From contig CAZIUG010000009.1 of the NCBI GenBank assembly GCA_964542645.1, forward strand, positions 120,942 to 184,941: a stretch of 64,000 nucleotides of DNA, written 5' to 3'. Source of the DNA: Moanibacter sp964542645. GTDB taxonomy: Bacteria; Verrucomicrobiota; Verrucomicrobiia; Opitutales; UBA2987. Position numbers and translations under genes: made by a program. The notes under the pieces were generated by a model, which was given only the letters and a program-made list of their open reading frames with translations, had not been told where the DNA came from and did no database searches. Below, one piece after another: positions 60,877-64,000 of this stretch. The number at the start of each line of letters is the position of its first letter. Positions within the stretch are counted from its first letter, which is position 1.

Positions 60877-62322
60877 ATGGGACTTTTACACGGCACAATA
60901 ATCGATTCGACGACCAACCAGAGAATAAACGCGAAGGTCCATGTTCTCTCCTCCACCGGAATTTTCTGCAAACCAGAAGATGCCCTTCTCAAGCGTGGCC
61001 CAGGTACTGAGTTCTTCTTTTGTGACGGAGAGTTTGCAGTTAATACTCCCCGGGGGCGTACTGATATTCTGGTCGAAAGAGGGACGGAATATGAACCATC
61101 TCGTCTGATCGTGGAGCTGCCAGAAAAAGGAAGTAAAGATGTCGAAATATCTCTGACACGATGGCATCATCCCCAAGAGGGGAATTGGTACCCAGGCAAT
61201 ACACACATCCACTACGACGAAAAAGAGACTCGGCCTGACGACCGTCTGGCCGTAGACTGCAGCGTAGAGGGTTATAATGTCACAGTGGTAAGCGTCCTCG
61301 ACCGTCGCCAACTCCCATATGCAAGCAATAAATATCCAATCGGTGTCATGAACGAGTTCACCACAGCCCACCATGTGCTGGATATTGGGGAAGAGAACCG
61401 ACACTACGGAGACCACTCACCTTGGGGATTCGGTTACGGCCATGTAATGTTTCTTAACCTACGAAATATTGTGCAACCTGTGAGTCGCGGGCACATCCTC
61501 ACTTCACAATTCGATCCTGATTATCCTCCATTATGCTTTTGCTGCGATGAAGCCCGTGATCAAGGGGGAATCGTCATCTGGTGTCATAACGGGAGGGGCA
61601 TGGAAGCTCCGATCGCTGCGGTCCTGGGCAAACTTGATGCCTTCAACCTCTTTGATCCATTCTGGCTAGATCCGGAATACGATCTCTGGTACAAACTTCT
61701 CAATTGCGGCATCTCCCTTCCTGCATCTACCGGAACAGACTGGTTCGTCTGTTCCAACAATCGTGTGTACGTTAATACGAAAGAAGAATTCTCTTACGCA
61801 AACTGGATCGGCGGCATGAAATTGGGCAACACCTTCATTACCAATGGTCCAGCCATCGATCTGGCAGTAAATAATCAACCGATGGGCACTACCATTGACT
61901 TGGCCAAAAACAGACAACTTGAAGTTGAAGTGACCTATAACTCATTTTATCCCGTGCACCGAATAGAGGTCATTAAAAACGGTACCGTTATCCACAGTGA
62001 AAGCCATCCCTTAGGTAAACGTAAAGGCATTCTACGTCATAATGTCTCCAGTGACAGCGATGGGTGGATCGCCGCCAGGCTATGGGGTGATAGTCGGGAC
62101 AGTTTTGACCAGTCCATCTACGCTCACAGTAGCCCCGTCTATTTCGTCTGTGGCAAGCCACCAGAAGAGCGGAATGAATCAGCAAATTATTTCCTTCGTG
62201 GAATCGACGAATCGCTCAAGTGGATCGATTCCTATGGCCGTTACAGCAACGATAGCCAGCGTGAGGATGTAAAAGATCTTTTTAGACGGGGGCGGGAAGA
62301 ATTTGTCGATCTCCTAAAGTAG
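60877..62322 (+). CDS. CehA/McbA-family metallohydrolase
   Basis: 481-residue protein of the PHP-like CehA/McbA hydrolase group, whose known members hydrolyse carbamates and esters. The metal-binding GNTHIHYDEKE (His110, His112) is followed by a region GYGHVMFLNL, CHNGRGME and STGTDWF with further His, Asn and Asp ligands. N-terminal about 95 residues are a beta domain (transthyretin-like, VHVLSSTG and DILVERGTEYE), and C-terminal about 130 residues contain another beta-rich module. No signal peptide. Substrate unknown. The start is ATG 60877. Confidence 0.8.
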   Translation: MGLLHGTIIDSTTNQRINAKVHVLSSTGIFCKPEDALLKRGPGTEFFFCDGEFAVNTPRGRTDILVERGTEYEPSRLIVELPEKGSKDVEISLTRWHHPQEGNWYPGNTHIHYDEKETRPDDRLAVDCSVEGYNVTVVSVLDRRQLPYASNKYPIGVMNEFTTAHHVLDIGEENRHYGDHSPWGFGYGHVMFLNLRNIVQPVSRGHILTSQFDPDYPPLCFCCDEARDQGGIVIWCHNGRGMEAPIAAVLGKLDAFNLFDPFWLDPEYDLWYKLLNCGISLPASTGTDWFVCSNNRVYVNTKEEFSYANWIGGMKLGNTFITNGPAIDLAVNNQPMGTTIDLAKNRQLEVEVTYNSFYPVHRIEVIKNGTVIHSESHPLGKRKGILRHNVSSDSDGWIAARLWGDSRDSFDQSIYAHSSPVYFVCGKPPEERNESANYFLRGIDESLKWIDSYGRYSNDSQREDVKDLFRRGREEFVDLLK

Positions 62323-62420
62323 CCCTAAGAAGCCCGGCTTACAGAAAGAACGTTAGCTTTGAGTGGTGATTCCCAGAATCTCAGTGATACGTACCAAAAG
62401 GTCGGCAAAGCTATACAAGC

Positions 62421-63380
62421 CTATTTGCCCGCCAAAAGTTTACTAATTAGGAGATCTGAGGCTTTCAAATGTGCCCATGCTTTTTCCAGTACCCAGGCTG
62501 GTTGTGGCTGAGATTCTCTCCTACATACGTTCGTCCGGAGAATTCCAGCTCGCTCAAATATGGTCTTGTGCATCCATATATCACCTCCCATGGGACCCCC
62601 AGAGGCCACCAATCGACTAAGTGGAAGAATCTGCTGCAAATAGCATTCCCATGCCCCACCGATATTCCCCGAGGAATAAAGATCGCAAACGGATCGAAAT
62701 GCATCGATCAAGGCAGGATAAGGTAATGTTCCAACTGATCCCCGGTCTAATTCTTCCAGCAATAGATTCCCGTTTCCACCTCCTAAGATATCCACAGCTC
62801 GTCCTACTCCGTCACTCATCTTGATCTCACGGAGGCTGTCGATTACTTCACTCATTTTATTGGGGGTACCCGGACATTCGATCTTCATGCAAGTTATGGT
62901 TGGCGACTCTCGAACCGCCTGTAGCATGATGGGAACCGGAGCATTTCCTCCTGCATCCTGTAGCATGATGGAAAGATCAACCCTACTCGCCAGTTCCCGA
63001 AATAGTCGTATTAACTCTTCTCCTTTTTTTTGATCCGGGTCAACCATAGCACAATCAGCGCCGCAATCTAGTGCTAATTGAGTCAAAGCAATTACTCCTT
63101 CATGACTAGGATGCGCAGTTGCCACTACCAGAGGCAGTTGCCCATTAAGATGCCGCGATGCTGCAGTCCAAACCGTCTTCCTCTCGTGATCCGTAAGCTC
63201 GGGGCTTTCACTGCCCTTTCCAAAAGCAATCGCCTGTGAACCTGCCTCGACACAAAAATCAATCTCCCTGAGTAAACTATCTACATCAACAGCGCCATTA
63301 GCCTCGAACGGCATACAAAGAACTGGGACGGCACCGCGAATTAGTTTTTGTTGGATTTTGTTTCCTGGTTGAGTGGACAT
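62421..63380 (-). CDS. Dihydrodipicolinate synthase (DapA) family lyase
   Basis: Class I aldolase-family lyase of 319 residues using a Schiff-base Lys166 (CMKIE). The usual catalytic Tyr region (YNxPG) reads MLQDAGGN, so Gln141 is at the Tyr site. The usual GTTGE block reads GKGSES. These replacements mark the uncharacterised QDAG/QDAP-type subgroup rather than true DapA. It probably cleaves or dehydrates a 2-keto-3-deoxy sugar acid. ATG 63380. It is the next minus-strand gene after the M20 pseudogene (184-base gap). Confidence 0.86.
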   Translation of the reverse strand: MSTQPGNKIQQKLIRGAVPVLCMPFEANGAVDVDSLLREIDFCVEAGSQAIAFGKGSESPELTDHERKTVWTAASRHLNGQLPLVVATAHPSHEGVIALTQLALDCGADCAMVDPDQKKGEELIRLFRELASRVDLSIMLQDAGGNAPVPIMLQAVRESPTITCMKIECPGTPNKMSEVIDSLREIKMSDGVGRAVDILGGGNGNLLLEELDRGSVGTLPYPALIDAFRSVCDLYSSGNIGGAWECYLQQILPLSRLVASGGPMGGDIWMHKTIFERAGILRTNVCRRESQPQPAWVLEKAWAHLKASDLLISKLLAGK

Positions 63381-63563
63381 GGTGATACCTTTATATTAAA
63401 ATCGTTACTCCGTATCGCACACTAGAATTTCACGAATTCGAATGGATAACAATGACAATGAAAGAAATTCATGATCACTCTGATTTAGAGGGTAGCACTT
63501 TCTTTATGCTTCACCGTTCGCAGTAGTTTCCTTTTCCTAATTGAACTTTATAAAAACTAAATT

Positions 63564-64000
63564 TCATTTTGCTACCCCGCAAAAGCTTTTAACTACATCA
63601 AATAGCACCTTCGTCGCAAACAAGAGATTCTCCACCGAAATACGTTCGTTATGGCCATGAATTAGATTCGCTTCTTCATCTTTACCCGACAATTCGCGTA
63701 ATGGCATAAATCAGAGTACTTGCGTTTCAGGCTTTCGGGGAATAATGTGCTTCGCATCAGTTCCTCCTGTCATAATGGAGGGAATAATCCGCGCTTCTGG
63801 AACATGTTCGCCCATAACTGATACTATTGTCTCGTATAAAGCAGAGCCTATTTCCGCCTCAATGGGCGGAGAGTACTGGTCTACCTCTACAAATACATCT
63901 TTCCCCAGAAAAGGATAGATTTCTTCAAAAAAGCTTTCCTCTGTCTGTCCAGGAGCCAATCGGCCATCGACCCAAGCTACAGCGTCGCCAGGGATCACAT
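63564..64000 (-). pseudogene. M20 family metallopeptidase, interrupted by in-frame TGA, 5' part outside window
   Basis: The frame entering from the right edge carries M20 peptidase sequence: VIPGDAVAWVDGRLAPGQTE and GGTDAKHIIPRKPETQVL, then TGA (63711-63713). The frame stays open for 48 codons after it, to a TGA at 63564-63566, and reads FMPLRELSGKDEEANLIHGH then NERISVENLLFATKVLFDVV, the metal-binding C-terminus of the same family. Homologues keep Tyr-Gly or similar across the stop. Only the TGA separates the two parts. It is a nonsense-mutated gene, selenocysteine readthrough, or an error. The start lies beyond the window. Confidence 0.82.

Noticed and set aside
63711..63713. Selenocysteine at the TGA of the M20 gene as firm call
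   Set aside because: M20 peptidases are not known selenoproteins and no clear hairpin follows the codon; kept only as an alternative.

Overview
This is bacterial chromosomal DNA: genetic code 11, many TTG and GTG starts, and weak Shine-Dalgarno signals. By eye the G+C is slightly below 50%. The only housekeeping genes are at the left edge (mazG, trpC, rsmA), plus two tRNAs and a four-subunit fumarate reductase/succinate dehydrogenase operon (frdABCD). Nearly everything else is accessory catabolism. The mix of Gfo/Idh/MocA oxidoreductases, SDRs, phytanoyl-CoA-dioxygenase-like proteins, sulfatases, enolase-superfamily dehydratases, amidohydrolases and HpcH/HpaI aldolases is typical of uncultured marine or host-associated lineages such as Verrucomicrobiota, Planctomycetota, Latescibacterota or Poribacteria. 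I cannot fix the phylum from the sequence alone. RsmA looks Verrucomicrobia-like, which is a weak hint only.

Layout. 1-2.5 kb: mazG (partial), trpC, rsmA. 2.7-7.8 kb: three Gfo/Idh/MocA genes, one fused to an aldo/keto reductase, around a tRNA-Pro(GGG). 7.9-20.6 kb: a DUF4202 protein, HpcH/HpaI aldolase, cupin, two amidohydrolases, SDR, fatty acid desaturase, three PhyH-type oxygenases, aldehyde dehydrogenase and a D-2-hydroxyacid dehydrogenase. 21-26.9 kb: tRNA-Leu(CAA), a variant PhyH protein, a sulfatase-like protein with Thr in place of the catalytic Cys, a canonical sulfatase, and a formamidase. 27-40 kb: SDR, mannonate dehydratase, sugar isomerase, PhyH, glycosidase-like protein, enolase-superfamily dehydratase, heparinase II/III-like lyase, sulfatase and two overlapping epimerases. 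40.3-43.6 kb: frdDCBA on the minus strand. 43.9-54.4 kb: lactonase, uronate-dehydrogenase-like protein, second mannonate dehydratase, RraA-like aldolase, sulfatase, peroxiredoxin, VOC protein, variant amidohydrolase, epimerase and Gfo/Idh. 54.8-64 kb: a minus-strand run (2OG oxygenase, aldolase, enolase-superfamily protein, SDR, and a Gfo/Idh gene with an in-frame TAG), then a CehA-like hydrolase, a DapA-family lyase and an M20 peptidase gene with an in-frame TGA.

How the genes may work together (inference). A lyase, sulfatases and a glycosidase-like protein, together with uronate dehydrogenase, lactonase, two sugar-acid dehydratase families, DapA-, RraA- and HpcH-type lyases and an aldehyde dehydrogenase, would suit intracellular breakdown of sulfated or modified uronic-acid sugars to pyruvate and 2-oxoglutarate. 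2-Oxoglutarate is the co-substrate of the six Fe(II) dioxygenases, and their product succinate would enter the Frd/Sdh complex. I see no transporter, transcription regulator, integrase or insertion sequence in the 64 kb. Only the peroxiredoxin has a clear export signal. Most genes stand alone with 100-540 base spacers and frequent strand switches.

Most notable: two genes in the last 5 kb (59.3-60.5 kb TAG; 63.6-64.0 kb TGA) are cut by single in-frame stops, with recognisable homologous sequence continuing beyond each; the Gfo/Idh-AKR fusion; the HxG PhyH protein; the Thr-type sulfatase homologue; and several perfect inverted repeats (10085-10117, 21010-21068, 49857-49889, 14309-14333).
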